From: Pseudomonadaceae bacterium
Lineage (GTDB): Bacteria; Pseudomonadota; Gammaproteobacteria; Pseudomonadales; Azotimanducaceae
Assembly (NCBI GenBank): GCA_024743435.1
Contig: JANSWO010000003.1
Location: 186,001-250,000 of the forward strand
Direction of reading: 5' to 3'
DNA: 64,000 nt
The translations under genes were made by a program, and so were the position numbers. Every line of letters starts with the position of its first letter. Positions within the stretch are counted from its first letter, which is position 1. Shown here piece by piece: positions 8,510 to 17,447 of this stretch. The notes beneath the pieces were generated by a model that saw nothing but the letters and a program-made list of their open reading frames with translations, searched no databases and was not told where the DNA came from.

Positions 8510-10468
8510 ATGACAGATACTAAATCTCTCGACTTGCTATTCTCGCCGACCGTTGTCGGATCGCTGAAATTGAGAAACCGAATCATGCTGCCGCCCCATG
8601 GCCTGCCTATCGGCGACCTTTGGGGCACGGACGAACAAGCTCGCACGAACGTTGCTTATTGGGTTTCGCGTGCCCAGGACGGCGCAGCGTGGATCGGAGG
8701 TATAACGGGGTTTGTTGAGCCGCAGCTGGCACCAGGATTTTTACCGACAGGAGTGGGCGCGCGGGTAAAAGGTATTTTCCGACAGCCGCATTTCCGCGCA
8801 CGTGCGGGTATGTATGCCGATGAGATACACGAGGCCGGAGCCGTTGCTACGGCGCAGTTGGTGATGCAAGCGGGCAAACCTTTCGCGCCGTCGGCGATTT
8901 TGCCGAATTACACGGACAACACAGTTCCGCGCGTTCTGACCACTGACGAGGTCCGGTGGTTGGTTGATGAGTACGCTTACTCTGCTGCGGAGGCACAAGC
9001 TGCCGGATTAGATGGCATAGAGTTGCATGCTAATCACGAAGATGTGCTGCAGTTGTTTTTGTCTCCCGCGACGAATCGACGGGACGATGAGTACGGTGGT
9101 GATGCTCAGCGACGGCTGAAATTCGTGGTGGATATCCTAGCCTCGATCCGCGAAAGAACGGGGTCTGGCTTCACCATCGGCGTCCGCTTCAACATGGACG
9201 AGTTCTTTGAAGGCGGGTATGACGTTGATTTGGGTATCGCGATCGCGCAGTCACTGGCGTCAACTGGAAACGTTGACTATCTGCATTGCGTGATTGGGAA
9301 CAATTGGGGAGCACCCAGTTACCTGCAAACGCACCTGTACGGTGCGGCACACTGGTCTGAATTGGCAGGTCGGTACCGAGCGGCTCTGGACATACCCGTT
9401 GTGTATGCCGGTAGAGTAGACAGCGCCGAGGCGGCCGCCGCAGTCATCAACAATGGCCACGCCGATGTGGTCGGTATTGCGCGGGCAAATTTCGCAGACG
9501 CCAATATTATCTCGAAGGCTCGTAGTGGCCGCCTACAAGACGTTCGGCCTTGTATCGGCTGTAACGATTGTCTGCACACGCGCATCTTAGAAGGATTGCC
9601 CTTTGGCTGTAGTGTCAATCCCCGCACGGGTCGAGAGCTGATTCCCATAGCGCTGGTCGCAAAGGCTCAGCGGGTGCTGGTCGTGGGTGGTGGGCCCGCG
9701 GGATTGGAGCTCGCAGCAAGCTGTGCGGAACGGGGGCACAACGTTGAGCTCTGGGAGGCGCAAGAAGTCCTGGGTGGGCAGATGCGCCTTGCGGCCAACG
9801 GCATACCGGAGCATGAGAGTTTTCTGCGCTTCATTGATTTCCAGTCTCGTCGCGTCGCTGATCTCGGTGTCAAAGTGGTTACCAGCAACATGGCGCAAGA
9901 GTCCAACCTGTTAGCTGCCGAAGCAGACGTGATTGCGCTCGCAACGGGTGCCACCGGCAGCGTTCTGGATGTGCCCGGTGCTCACTTACCGTTTGTCTAC
10001 AACAGCCACGATGCCATGCGCAATCCGGAGTTACTGGGCAATGAGGTAGTGGTCGTGGCTGCGGAAGATCACATGCAGCCATTGGTAGTGGCTCGACGGT
10101 TAAGCATGATGGGCAAGCATGTACGGGTCGTCTATCAGACCCATGGTATTGCCCCTGTGGTGGGTAAGTATTCTATTGGCGCAACGCTCAGTAGGCTCAA
10201 TGCTGATGGCGTAAGCTTCCAGGTTATGGAGCGGGTCACTGCAATCGAACAAGGCAAGCTCACGCTGAAACATGTCTATTCTGGATTGACAAGCGAGCTA
10301 ACGGAATTTGACAGCGTTGTATTCAGCACCGGCGGGCGCGCGAACGATGAGCTTTTTCTAAAGATCAAAGATGAACATCCACGGGTGCATGTCTTGGGAG
10401 ATGCTTATGCGCCGCGTCGTATCTGGTTTGCGACTCGGCAGGCATACGAGCTGGCGCAACAGATTTAG
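8510..10468 (+). CDS. NADH:flavin oxidoreductase, 2,4-dienoyl-CoA reductase/Old Yellow Enzyme type with Fe-S cluster
   Basis: This 652-residue protein has two halves. An FMN-binding TIM barrel (about residues 8-370) carries OYE signatures, including GIELHANHE and YAGR. A 4Fe-4S site follows, with cysteines in CIGCNDC and a later GCSVNP. The second half is an FAD/NAD(P) module beginning VLVVGGGPAGLELA. This is the layout of FadH, trimethylamine dehydrogenase and the bile-acid enzymes BaiCD and BaiH. GGGGTGG lies just before the ATG at 8510, so the longer start is less likely. It abuts the next flavoprotein in an apparent operon. Reduction of an enone or dienoyl-CoA is expected. Confidence 0.88.
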   Translation: MTDTKSLDLLFSPTVVGSLKLRNRIMLPPHGLPIGDLWGTDEQARTNVAYWVSRAQDGAAWIGGITGFVEPQLAPGFLPTGVGARVKGIFRQPHFRARAGMYADEIHEAGAVATAQLVMQAGKPFAPSAILPNYTDNTVPRVLTTDEVRWLVDEYAYSAAEAQAAGLDGIELHANHEDVLQLFLSPATNRRDDEYGGDAQRRLKFVVDILASIRERTGSGFTIGVRFNMDEFFEGGYDVDLGIAIAQSLASTGNVDYLHCVIGNNWGAPSYLQTHLYGAAHWSELAGRYRAALDIPVVYAGRVDSAEAAAAVINNGHADVVGIARANFADANIISKARSGRLQDVRPCIGCNDCLHTRILEGLPFGCSVNPRTGRELIPIALVAKAQRVLVVGGGPAGLELAASCAERGHNVELWEAQEVLGGQMRLAANGIPEHESFLRFIDFQSRRVADLGVKVVTSNMAQESNLLAAEADVIALATGATGSVLDVPGAHLPFVYNSHDAMRNPELLGNEVVVVAAEDHMQPLVVARRLSMMGKHVRVVYQTHGIAPVVGKYSIGATLSRLNADGVSFQVMERVTAIEQGKLTLKHVYSGLTSELTEFDSVVFSTGGRANDELFLKIKDEHPRVHVLGDAYAPRRIWFATRQAYELAQQI

Positions 10469-10480
10469 TTGGAGTGTAGA

Positions 10481-11884
10481 GTGGCTGACTACTGCGTGAT
10501 TGTGGTGGGTGGTGGCGGTGCAGGTATGGCAGCTGCGATTGAAGCCGCAGATGCTGGTGCTTCCGTGGCCCTGATTGAGGCGGACGAAAAGCTCGGTGGC
10601 TCGACGGCACTGTCCGGCGGTGTCTACTACGCCCCTGATACAAGTGTGCAGCGAACGAGAGGCATCACCGATTCCGTGGATGCCATGTATGAGTACTACA
10701 TGACACTCAATCAACACCGTGTCGATGCATCGCTTGCTCGGACCCTCTGTGAGCATGCCGGTGATGGTCTAGAGTGGCTGCTGAACATGGGCGTGAGTTT
10801 CCCGGCTGAGGATCTGTATTGCTCCGGTGTTGAATCCGTACCGCGGGGGCATCCAGCAGCGGGTAGAGGAGCTGAAATAGCCCAGGCACTTGATACCGGG
10901 GTCAGTAAGCGCGCCATTGATGTCGTTCTGAATACACGGCTGACCGAATTGGTCATTGACCCCGACGAGGGCGCAGTCAAAGGTATTCGAATCGGTGAAG
11001 ACACCATAACTGCAAATGCTGTGGTGCTAGCCACAGGAGGTTTTGGTGCGAATTCCTACCTGTTGAACAAGTATTACCCAGAAGCGGCGTCGCAAGCAGA
11101 CAAGGCCTGGTACATTGGTAGTGAGCACTGCGTCGGAGATGGCCTCATGCTGGGCGCACAGGTTGATGCTGACATCGTTGGGTTCAACCGAGGGCTTCTG
11201 CTGACCACACCGAACTTCAAGAAAGAGTTGGAAGTGTTTGTCCCGGGATGGCTGGTTTATGTCAATCGTGAGGGTCGGCGTTTCGTAAACGAGACAGCGG
11301 AATATGCTGTTATGTCAGGGGTCATTCAGGCGCAGACGGGTGGCACCTGTTTTGCGGTGTTCGATGAAGAAGCACGCAGATCGGCAAGACCGAATAAGCA
11401 ATACGAGGACGCATTTGCTGCGGGGATTATCTCGCTGAACTGGGTGAGCGAAGAAATTGACGCTCAGCTCGATACCGGCAAGGTAATCAAGGCTGAATCT
11501 CTCGCTGCGCTCGAGAAGAAATGCGGCATACGTCCTGGATCCTTGGACGCTACCTTCTGCGGTTACAACCGGGACATCGAGGAAGGCGCTGACAGCCTTT
11601 TCTTTAAGTCGCATCAGGACATGAAGCCAGTCAGAAATCCGCCTTTCTATGCTGTTGAGATTTTCCCCGCTATTGTCTGCCTGACATCCACAGGGCTGCG
11701 GATAAACAAGCGTACTCAGGTTTTGGATCCCCGTGGTCGGACTATTCGAGGGTTGTATGCCGCCGGAGAAACGACCGGCGATGTGCTCGGCGATCGATAT
11801 ATTGGCGGTGGCAATTCTATTGCCAATGCCATTGTATTCGGCCGAATTGCGGGCCAGCAGGCTGCACAGATGTTGTCAACGTAG
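10481..11884 (+). CDS. FAD-dependent oxidoreductase, fumarate reductase flavoprotein family
   Basis: This is a 467-residue flavoprotein with VVGGGGAGMAAAIEA at the N-terminus, LGGSTALSGGVYY, ATGGFGAN, and a C-terminal FAD-contact segment GGGNSIANAIVFGRIAG. It is shorter than its neighbour at 6779-8413 and only distantly similar, so it is a paralogue with a distinct role. The GTG start has GGAG six bases upstream; TTG at 10469 is an alternative. It follows the OYE-like gene after 12 bases and overlaps the convergent kinase gene by nine bases. A desaturase or enone-reductase role on a ring or enoyl substrate is inferred. Confidence 0.83.
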   Translation: MADYCVIVVGGGGAGMAAAIEAADAGASVALIEADEKLGGSTALSGGVYYAPDTSVQRTRGITDSVDAMYEYYMTLNQHRVDASLARTLCEHAGDGLEWLLNMGVSFPAEDLYCSGVESVPRGHPAAGRGAEIAQALDTGVSKRAIDVVLNTRLTELVIDPDEGAVKGIRIGEDTITANAVVLATGGFGANSYLLNKYYPEAASQADKAWYIGSEHCVGDGLMLGAQVDADIVGFNRGLLLTTPNFKKELEVFVPGWLVYVNREGRRFVNETAEYAVMSGVIQAQTGGTCFAVFDEEARRSARPNKQYEDAFAAGIISLNWVSEEIDAQLDTGKVIKAESLAALEKKCGIRPGSLDATFCGYNRDIEEGADSLFFKSHQDMKPVRNPPFYAVEIFPAIVCLTSTGLRINKRTQVLDPRGRTIRGLYAAGETTGDVLGDRYIGGGNSIANAIVFGRIAGQQAAQMLST

Positions 11885-12946
11885 CAGGTCCGCGCATTCC
11901 ATGCTCTCCACGGCGGCGAAGCCGCGTTCCAGAAGCGTATCTGCCAGTCGAGCGCCACGCTCATTGCCCTGGTCCAGTGTGCCCGCGATGGCGATGGGTG
12001 TGATTAGGGAGATGAGCAAGTTGTATCTATATGCCTCGAGACACTGATCGAAACTCAGCGAACGCACACCTTCGCTCACCAAGACATCCCAATAGTGGCG
12101 TAGTGCACGCATCTCGATGTCGCCGCGTAAGTGTGCGTCACATCCACCCTGGCTGAAGTAGGCAATATCGTGCACGCCGTTGCCGCCCATTGTGTTCTGC
12201 CAGTCGTAAGCGATGATGTCGACTTCGTCGTCGTTGTCGCCACGACGCAGAAACATATTGTCGATGCGGTAGTCGCCGTGAATGACAGTTGGCTCGCCAC
12301 CAAGGGCCTGACAAAACAAACTCAGATACTGTTCAATGACTTTGTGCACGATATCAAGACGATCTTTTGAAAAGCGCTGTGGGTAGCGTTCTAACGCAGT
12401 CTGCACGCCAGGGCGAAAAATCGAATCACGCCGAAAAAGCATGGTCTTCATGTTGATTTGATACTGGATCCATTCGAACTCCGAAGTGCGCCCCCAAAAT
12501 CTGGCATGCAATTGCGCAGCGCGCTCGAAAGCGATTCGAAGTTCAGCCTCATCGCAACCACTGAGCTGATCTCCGGACGCTGCGGAAGACAGATCCTCGA
12601 GTACCAATAGAAAATCTTGAGTCAGCGCATCCACTTCAGCAAAGAGACATCGCGGTACCGAGATTGGACACTCGATCGCAAGTTGCTTGTAGAAGTTTAT
12701 TTCGTTGTTGTAGAAGTTCAGACCTTTTGAGAGTTCTCTGTTCGCAGTCCGTGCAACGCACTTTACGACAACGCTTTTTGCTTCCCCTGATTCGAAGATC
12801 AGTTGCGCGCGCGCGATGGATGACATCAAGCCAACGCCTTCGCCTAAATCGTCGATGATGACACTGATGATGGGTTCATCGAAGTGATAGCCGATCGTCG
12901 TATTGGCGAGGGCGGCGTCAAATTGCTCGTAGCGTTGAATGGACAT
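11876..12946 (-). CDS. Phosphotransferase of the APH/ecdysteroid-kinase-like family
   Basis: This is a 356-residue small-molecule kinase-like protein. An ATP-anchoring lysine is seen in VVVKCVA, the Brenner-type catalytic motif in IHGDYRIDN (HxDxxxxN), and the metal-binding aspartate in YDWQ. These match the aminoglycoside-phosphotransferase fold and especially the EcKinase/DUF1679 branch. Bacterial relatives next to acyl-CoA enzymes phosphorylate hydroxyacyl-CoA intermediates in some systems (LvaA of levulinate catabolism). Here it sits among flavoenzymes and a Rieske oxygenase. It overlaps the end of the convergent flavoprotein gene by nine bases. No strong ribosome site is seen before the ATG. 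Confidence 0.82.
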   Translation of the reverse strand: MSIQRYEQFDAALANTTIGYHFDEPIISVIIDDLGEGVGLMSSIARAQLIFESGEAKSVVVKCVARTANRELSKGLNFYNNEINFYKQLAIECPISVPRCLFAEVDALTQDFLLVLEDLSSAASGDQLSGCDEAELRIAFERAAQLHARFWGRTSEFEWIQYQINMKTMLFRRDSIFRPGVQTALERYPQRFSKDRLDIVHKVIEQYLSLFCQALGGEPTVIHGDYRIDNMFLRRGDNDDEVDIIAYDWQNTMGGNGVHDIAYFSQGGCDAHLRGDIEMRALRHYWDVLVSEGVRSLSFDQCLEAYRYNLLISLITPIAIAGTLDQGNERGARLADTLLERGFAAVESMECADLLR

Positions 12947-13146
12947 TTGGCTTTACTCAGAGTCACATCGATGGATTCAGCTGCAGGTCAGATCCGTTGC
13001 AAGCAGTTTGAAGTGTCGGCTAGAGTCACTACATCGAGATTGAAGGCGACGGTTGCGTATCAGGAAAACAAAGCTCGAAAAGGGGATAAATAGTCCCAGT
13101 CCCACCTGAAATATTACTAAATCCCAAGAAGAAGAGGGTCATTGTC

Positions 13147-14229
13147 TTGGTGAGAATTCCAAAACTTCCCAGTGGTTTTACGCCTCCTTACATCACTTCG
13201 ATCCTGCATAAAGATGGTTGTTTGCCTGTTCTGGCGTCAGTAACCGATGTCGGATACGAATTAGTGGGCGAAGGTACCGGAATGAGCTCCGAACTCGCGC
13301 GACTCCGACTCACCTACGAAGGGGACAGGGGTGAGGCGCCAGATACCGTCGTTTGCAAGTTCCTTCCTAACAACGAAACGAATCGGATTTCAGCCACGGC
13401 ATTTCATCTACCTGAACGGGAAGTACGTTACTGCGCAGAACTGGATCCCTTGACGGACGCAGTAACCCCAAAGACCTACTGCAATCTTTTTGACGGAGAG
13501 GGTTTTCTGATCGTGATGGAGGATCTCGCTGCCTATGAGGTCGGTAGCCAAGTGGACGGTGCAACCCTCAGGCAAACGGAGCTCGCGATAGATGAGCTGG
13601 CCAAGCTCCACAGCAGCTTTTGGAACAAGGTATCTGATCTCGACTGGGTGCCGGGTATTGCCAATAGCTATCACTCAGAAGCACTTGCTAGCGCTTTAAC
13701 AATTGGTTGGCCCAACATGGAAGCACGATTCGAGGTGCCCGATTTTGTCAGCGAGCACCGAGAACGTTTCCAGCGAGCCATTCCGACCTTGCAGCAAGAA
13801 CGCATGAGCGCGCCGATTACTCTAGTGCATGGCGACTTCCGGATGGAAAACCTCATGTATGGTCATGAGCCTTGGCAACATGACGTGGTTGTGTTTGATT
13901 GGCAGGGTCCGCTTAAGGCCCGTGGCATGTTTGATGTCTCGCTGTTTCTCGGCCAGAGCACGAAGATCGAGGTGCGCCGTGAACATGAACGCTCGATTCT
14001 GGTGCGTTATCTTGAGGGGCTCAAAGCTGGCGGCGTTAACGAAGTGGGCTGGGACTTCATATGGGAAGATTACCAACGCTGCATGCTATACAACTGGATC
14101 TACACAGCAGTGGTGGCTGGTACATTGGATGTCAGCAATGAGATTTCTAAGGCCTGGATGACGAAGATGGTGTCACGACATGCGGCAGCAAGCGAAGATC
14201 TTGACGTGTTTCGTTTTCTATCAGAGTAG
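13147..14229 (+). CDS. Phosphotransferase of the APH/ecdysteroid-kinase-like family (second copy)
   Basis: This 360-residue paralogue of the preceding kinase is transcribed the opposite way. It keeps the lysine in VVCKFLP, the catalytic loop LVHGDFRMEN and the metal aspartate in VFDWQ. A TTG at 13147 is chosen because AGAGGG ends eight bases upstream; the adjacent GTG at 13150 is nearly as good. The two kinases differ through most of their length, so they are not a recent duplication. A hydroxylated, possibly CoA-linked, substrate from the surrounding pathway is the inferred target. Antibiotic modification is a less likely alternative given the neighbours. Confidence 0.82.
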   Translation: MVRIPKLPSGFTPPYITSILHKDGCLPVLASVTDVGYELVGEGTGMSSELARLRLTYEGDRGEAPDTVVCKFLPNNETNRISATAFHLPEREVRYCAELDPLTDAVTPKTYCNLFDGEGFLIVMEDLAAYEVGSQVDGATLRQTELAIDELAKLHSSFWNKVSDLDWVPGIANSYHSEALASALTIGWPNMEARFEVPDFVSEHRERFQRAIPTLQQERMSAPITLVHGDFRMENLMYGHEPWQHDVVVFDWQGPLKARGMFDVSLFLGQSTKIEVRREHERSILVRYLEGLKAGGVNEVGWDFIWEDYQRCMLYNWIYTAVVAGTLDVSNEISKAWMTKMVSRHAAASEDLDVFRFLSE

Positions 14230-14255
14230 TACCCAAAACCCTAGATGAACCGTGG

Positions 14256-15548
14256 TCAGTTTGTCTCATGCAGCTGCGAATTGTTCAGCCTAGCTTCTTC
14301 GAGACGGGGGTCATTTGGCATCAGCCATTCGTCACCGATGACTTGTTCGACGCGTAGTTCCTTCGGAATATTGTCGATACCGATGCAGCGATCCGCCCAC
14401 TGATTCCAATGATAGATTCGAGCCTCCTGATAGCTAAGCGGGACTCCGGTGAAACCCTTTGATTGCATTGAATGCTGGATTCGCGCACCAAACTGGGTGT
14501 CTTCTAGCAACACTTTGTTCAGTTCACTGTCGTCCTCGTTAGTCCACATGTTCTTGATTCCGTCCGGCATTGGCCCATCTCCCCAATCGCCGCAGAGTGT
14601 CCACACTTCGAATCGGGTGGTATTGATGCCAGTTGGCCAGAAGAGCAGAGGCGGTAACGTTCGGTGAGACAAGGGGGACACCCAGTTGGGGAAGATACCG
14701 TACGACTGCGTGCAGGTCCGGCCGATCTCGCCAACTGTTTCAATCAGGGGGAACCCTCGGCGATCGTCGTCACCCCGATCGTCGATGTCGATCTTGTTAG
14801 GAGCCACCATCCTGCCGTGACCGTTTGGATAAAAGCTATTTACGTTACGTCGATCATCGAGAACAGGTGCCACCGTGGATGGATGGATACTCCTTACGTG
14901 ATAGACCTCTGTGTTGGCCTCCATCGCGACCTTCCAGTTGCACTGCAACTCAAAAGTTTCGCGACTGACAAAACGACAGCGATCAAAGCCGAATTCCTCA
15001 AGCTCTTCAGCAACGGGACCTAGCCAGTCGAGCAAGGTGGGTGCATCTTCATCAAAATTGATAAAAATCAAATTGCCGAAACGCTCGCATCGAACCTGAT
15101 TCAGGGACCTGCAAGTCATGTCAAGGTCTCGAAAATCTTCCGGGTCACGCACAGACACCAAGCTGCCGTCGAGGTCGTAGGACCAGCCATGGTAGATGCA
15201 GGTAAGTCGAATCTTTCTGCCTCTCGGTTCCGTAACAACGGGCGCGCCACGGTGTCTGCAGGTATTATAGAAAGCTCGAACTTCACCCTCTCTGCCACGC
15301 ACGATAACCATCGGCTCGCCCGTATGCTCCCAGAGCATGAAAGAACCTGGTTCTGGAATCTCATCCATGTGACCGACGAATAGCCAGGATTTCATCCAGA
15401 GGTGTTCTTTCTCTAGTCTGTAGAATCGCTGATCCGTATAGCGTCCTGCAGGAATGTCGGGAAGTGTCGGAAATGCCTGTGGCGGCGCCTTTCTGGCTGC
15501 TTCGTATTCCATCAATATTCTGAGGTTGTCGATGTCTTGTTGTTTCAT
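14256..15548 (-). CDS. Rieske non-heme iron oxygenase, alpha subunit
   Basis: This is a 430-residue oxygenase. The N-terminal Rieske [2Fe-2S] centre has CRHRG and CIYHGW (C-x-H and C-x2-H). The catalytic domain has mononuclear-iron ligands in EVYHVRSIHP. The ATG at 15548 is preferred because GGAG lies nine bases before it, whereas ATG 15557 directly abuts that sequence. It converges with the kinase gene at 13147-14229. No small subunit or dedicated reductase is adjacent, so electrons must come from elsewhere. An operator-like inverted repeat lies 33 bases upstream, shared with the flavoenzyme promoter. Hydroxylation of a ring or demethylation are both possible. Confidence 0.9.
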   Translation of the reverse strand: MKQQDIDNLRILMEYEAARKAPPQAFPTLPDIPAGRYTDQRFYRLEKEHLWMKSWLFVGHMDEIPEPGSFMLWEHTGEPMVIVRGREGEVRAFYNTCRHRGAPVVTEPRGRKIRLTCIYHGWSYDLDGSLVSVRDPEDFRDLDMTCRSLNQVRCERFGNLIFINFDEDAPTLLDWLGPVAEELEEFGFDRCRFVSRETFELQCNWKVAMEANTEVYHVRSIHPSTVAPVLDDRRNVNSFYPNGHGRMVAPNKIDIDDRGDDDRRGFPLIETVGEIGRTCTQSYGIFPNWVSPLSHRTLPPLLFWPTGINTTRFEVWTLCGDWGDGPMPDGIKNMWTNEDDSELNKVLLEDTQFGARIQHSMQSKGFTGVPLSYQEARIYHWNQWADRCIGIDNIPKELRVEQVIGDEWLMPNDPRLEEARLNNSQLHETN

Positions 15549-15580
15549 CGCATTCATCTCCGCTGCATGGCGCAAATAAA

Positions 15581-15598
15581 TAGTACAATGATGTACTA
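15581..15598. promoter_or_regulatory. Candidate TetR operator, copy 2
   Basis: TAGTAC-AATGAT-GTACTA is an inverted repeat with perfect six-base arms directly upstream of the Rieske oxygenase start. Its reverse complement aligns with the sequence at 8466-8483. This is the size and symmetry typical of a TetR-family site. Confidence 0.6.
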
Positions 15599-16062
15599 AA
15601 AATACAAGCATGTTTTAAAATTTTCTTGGCCACGCGGAGAGTGGTCAGTGGAAGAACATTCTGTGCGCTGATTGTTCTTCTGATGATTGGTGCTCTAGTG
15701 GTGCGCCATCGTATCTTGCTGTTTTCGACTATCGATCGCTCGCGTGCTGATCACGCAGAATCGACTCGATGTGTTGTCTAGCCGGTAAGAGTTGTGGGTG
15801 GAGACAGAGGAGAATCCGAAGTGGGCCGGATCAGATACCTTAGAGAGTTCTCGACCGTTCCAAGTACTTGGGAGTCGCTGGAATAGGATTGCGGTATGCC
15901 GCGATTTTGTGAAAAATGGTAGTGCGAAGTGACTGGGCTATAAGTTCTTGTCGTTTTTTTTCCAGAGAATCAGGAAGTCGCACGGACAAGATCTATCTGA
16001 TATTTCCTACCAGTTTCGTATGGATAGCAACTTGCCCCGCTTTGGTATCTAACCCGCGTCCA

Positions 16063-16111
16063 GGGCTGCTCAGAAAGGAGCGATTGTCTGCTTATGTCGT
16101 TTGAGCAGCCC
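16063..16111. repeat. Long-loop perfect inverted repeat
   Basis: GGGCTGCTCA at 16063-16072 pairs exactly with TGAGCAGCCC at 16102-16111. The loop contains AAAGGAG. No adjacent gene explains it; it could be a structured RNA or a relic. Confidence 0.5.
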
Positions 16112-16542
16112 TTCCGTTACTGGGTGGGAGCTGCTGGCGCAGCGAGACTGCTTCTGTCTCAACATTCGTATGGATACCGAAACTACGTCAATCGAACTGG
16201 ATGACCTAGCAGTAGCTATCCTGCCGGAGACGCGTAACCGCAACTATCTACAGCGCATACGCAAGACCCTGGTTATCGATGGTCTCGGCAACCGGTGAGG
16301 TCCATCGCCAGCCGTTTGTAGTGCGAGCCGGAATGCAGTTGCTCCATCGAGATTGAAGCTATTTCTTGCTGAATCGGAACAGCAGAGAACGAAAGCCGGG
16401 CTTATTCGATGTAGATTCAGGTCGTCGAATTTTCCTGAAGCTAACGGGTCAAATACAGGCCAGCAGAGCATGGCTGCCAGCCGTACTTGTTCTATGGGTT
16501 TGAAATCCCCCGCGCACAGGACATGTGGGAGTACGCCCTGTA

Positions 16543-16561
16543 GCCCGCAGTCTATGCGGGC
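16543..16561. repeat. Short GC-rich palindrome
   Basis: GCCCGC and GCGGGC flank a short centre ending in TATG. It is very like the element at 54464-54481. It lies just past the stop of the DsbA-like gene and may act as its 3' hairpin. Confidence 0.45.
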
Positions 16562-16588
16562 CTGCTATTGGGGTCCGGTTGTTAGGCG

Positions 16589-17296
16589 TCAGGGCGTCTC
16601 GCCCGAGCTGCCAGCTCGCTCTCGCTCAATGAGGTAGTTAGCCACATCCAGGCTCTGGGCACGGCCAACTTCCCGGCGCACAGCGTATTTGCCAGCAACC
16701 ACTAACGTTGGAACTGCGTTGACCCCCATCTGACGCATCTGTTGGGTCGCAGTGGTCATTTGCCGGCGCACGCCCGCGGAGTTGAAAATCTCGAGGAAAC
16801 GGGCGCTATCAGCTTCGCTGTCGGTGCAGAAGTCGGCGAGCATCTGCGCCGAAAGAAACTGCCGGCCGTTGTCATGTATCGCCCGGAACAGACGCTGGTG
16901 GTTTCGCTCAAGCGTGTCCAGTTCGATCAGCGTGTAGTAGGTGCGACCCAGCATCTCCCAGATGGGGTTGAACGATGCGGGCTTCCGTTCGAAGACTACG
17001 TCATCTGCGAGGGTTTCCTTCCAGGCGTCAATCAGAGGATCGAAGTTCTTACAGTGCACGCAGCCATAGGAGAAAAACTCATACACGCTGATCGGCTCGG
17101 TGGGGCGACGGGGCAGGGGATTCTCGATCACGTCAAAGTGTGTGCCCTCGACGAATTCCCCGTCTGCTGGCGCACCGGCGAAATAGACCGTGTAGAGGCC
17201 ATAGCCGAGAATCGCGGCGATCAGCAGCGACGTAAAGCCAAGGATAAGATTACGTGCTCGGGTGGCCTTGTCAGATTTCGGGGCGCCTTTTGCCAC
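16589..17296 (-). CDS. dsbA: Membrane-anchored DsbA-like thiol:disulfide oxidoreductase
   Basis: This 235-residue protein begins with a basic segment and a single transmembrane helix (about residues 16-36), then a DsbA-fold domain. The active site reads CVHC, within FFSYGCVHCKNF, and the cis-proline loop is NAVPTLVV. It would introduce disulfides into exported proteins from a tethered periplasmic position. Classical DsbA has CPHC, so the valine is a variant that could alter redox potential. It diverges from a glutaredoxin-like gene. DsbG/DsbC isomerase function is less likely because no dimerisation domain is visible. Confidence 0.85.
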   Translation of the reverse strand: MAKGAPKSDKATRARNLILGFTSLLIAAILGYGLYTVYFAGAPADGEFVEGTHFDVIENPLPRRPTEPISVYEFFSYGCVHCKNFDPLIDAWKETLADDVVFERKPASFNPIWEMLGRTYYTLIELDTLERNHQRLFRAIHDNGRQFLSAQMLADFCTDSEADSARFLEIFNSAGVRRQMTTATQQMRQMGVNAVPTLVVAGKYAVRREVGRAQSLDVANYLIERERAGSSGETP

Positions 17297-17447
17297 GTGC
17301 GTGGTCTCCTCTCAGTTTGCGTAGAGTGTGGGTTCCGGGCGCTGGTAGGAGAGCGCCTGAACACCGGGGTTGCAATGGGTGCAGTGTACCCTCATAAACG
17401 CTGCTTCCTAAGTGCCTCGATATCACACTAACCAGGAGATGAATGCC

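Larger units (their letters stand above)
15612..16588. other. Gene-poor region of about 1 kb
   Basis: No gene is supported. Short frames here (for example 15916-16104 and 16101-16298) lack ribosome sites and recognisable motifs. Two structures stand out: a ten-base perfect inverted repeat GGGCTGCTCA/TGAGCAGCCC with a 29-base loop (16063-16111), and a GCCCGC/GCGGGC hairpin (16543-16561) resembling the palindrome family at 54.4 kb. The stretch is less GC-rich than its surroundings and may be decayed or foreign DNA. Confidence 0.4.

Noticed and set aside
15916-16298. Two short rightward frames in the gene-poor region
   Set aside because: No ribosome site, no recognisable motif and one frame overlaps the inverted repeat; kept as non-coding.
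16742-17431. Long rightward frame opposite the DsbA-like gene
   Set aside because: Antisense to a protein with intact CVHC and cis-proline motifs.
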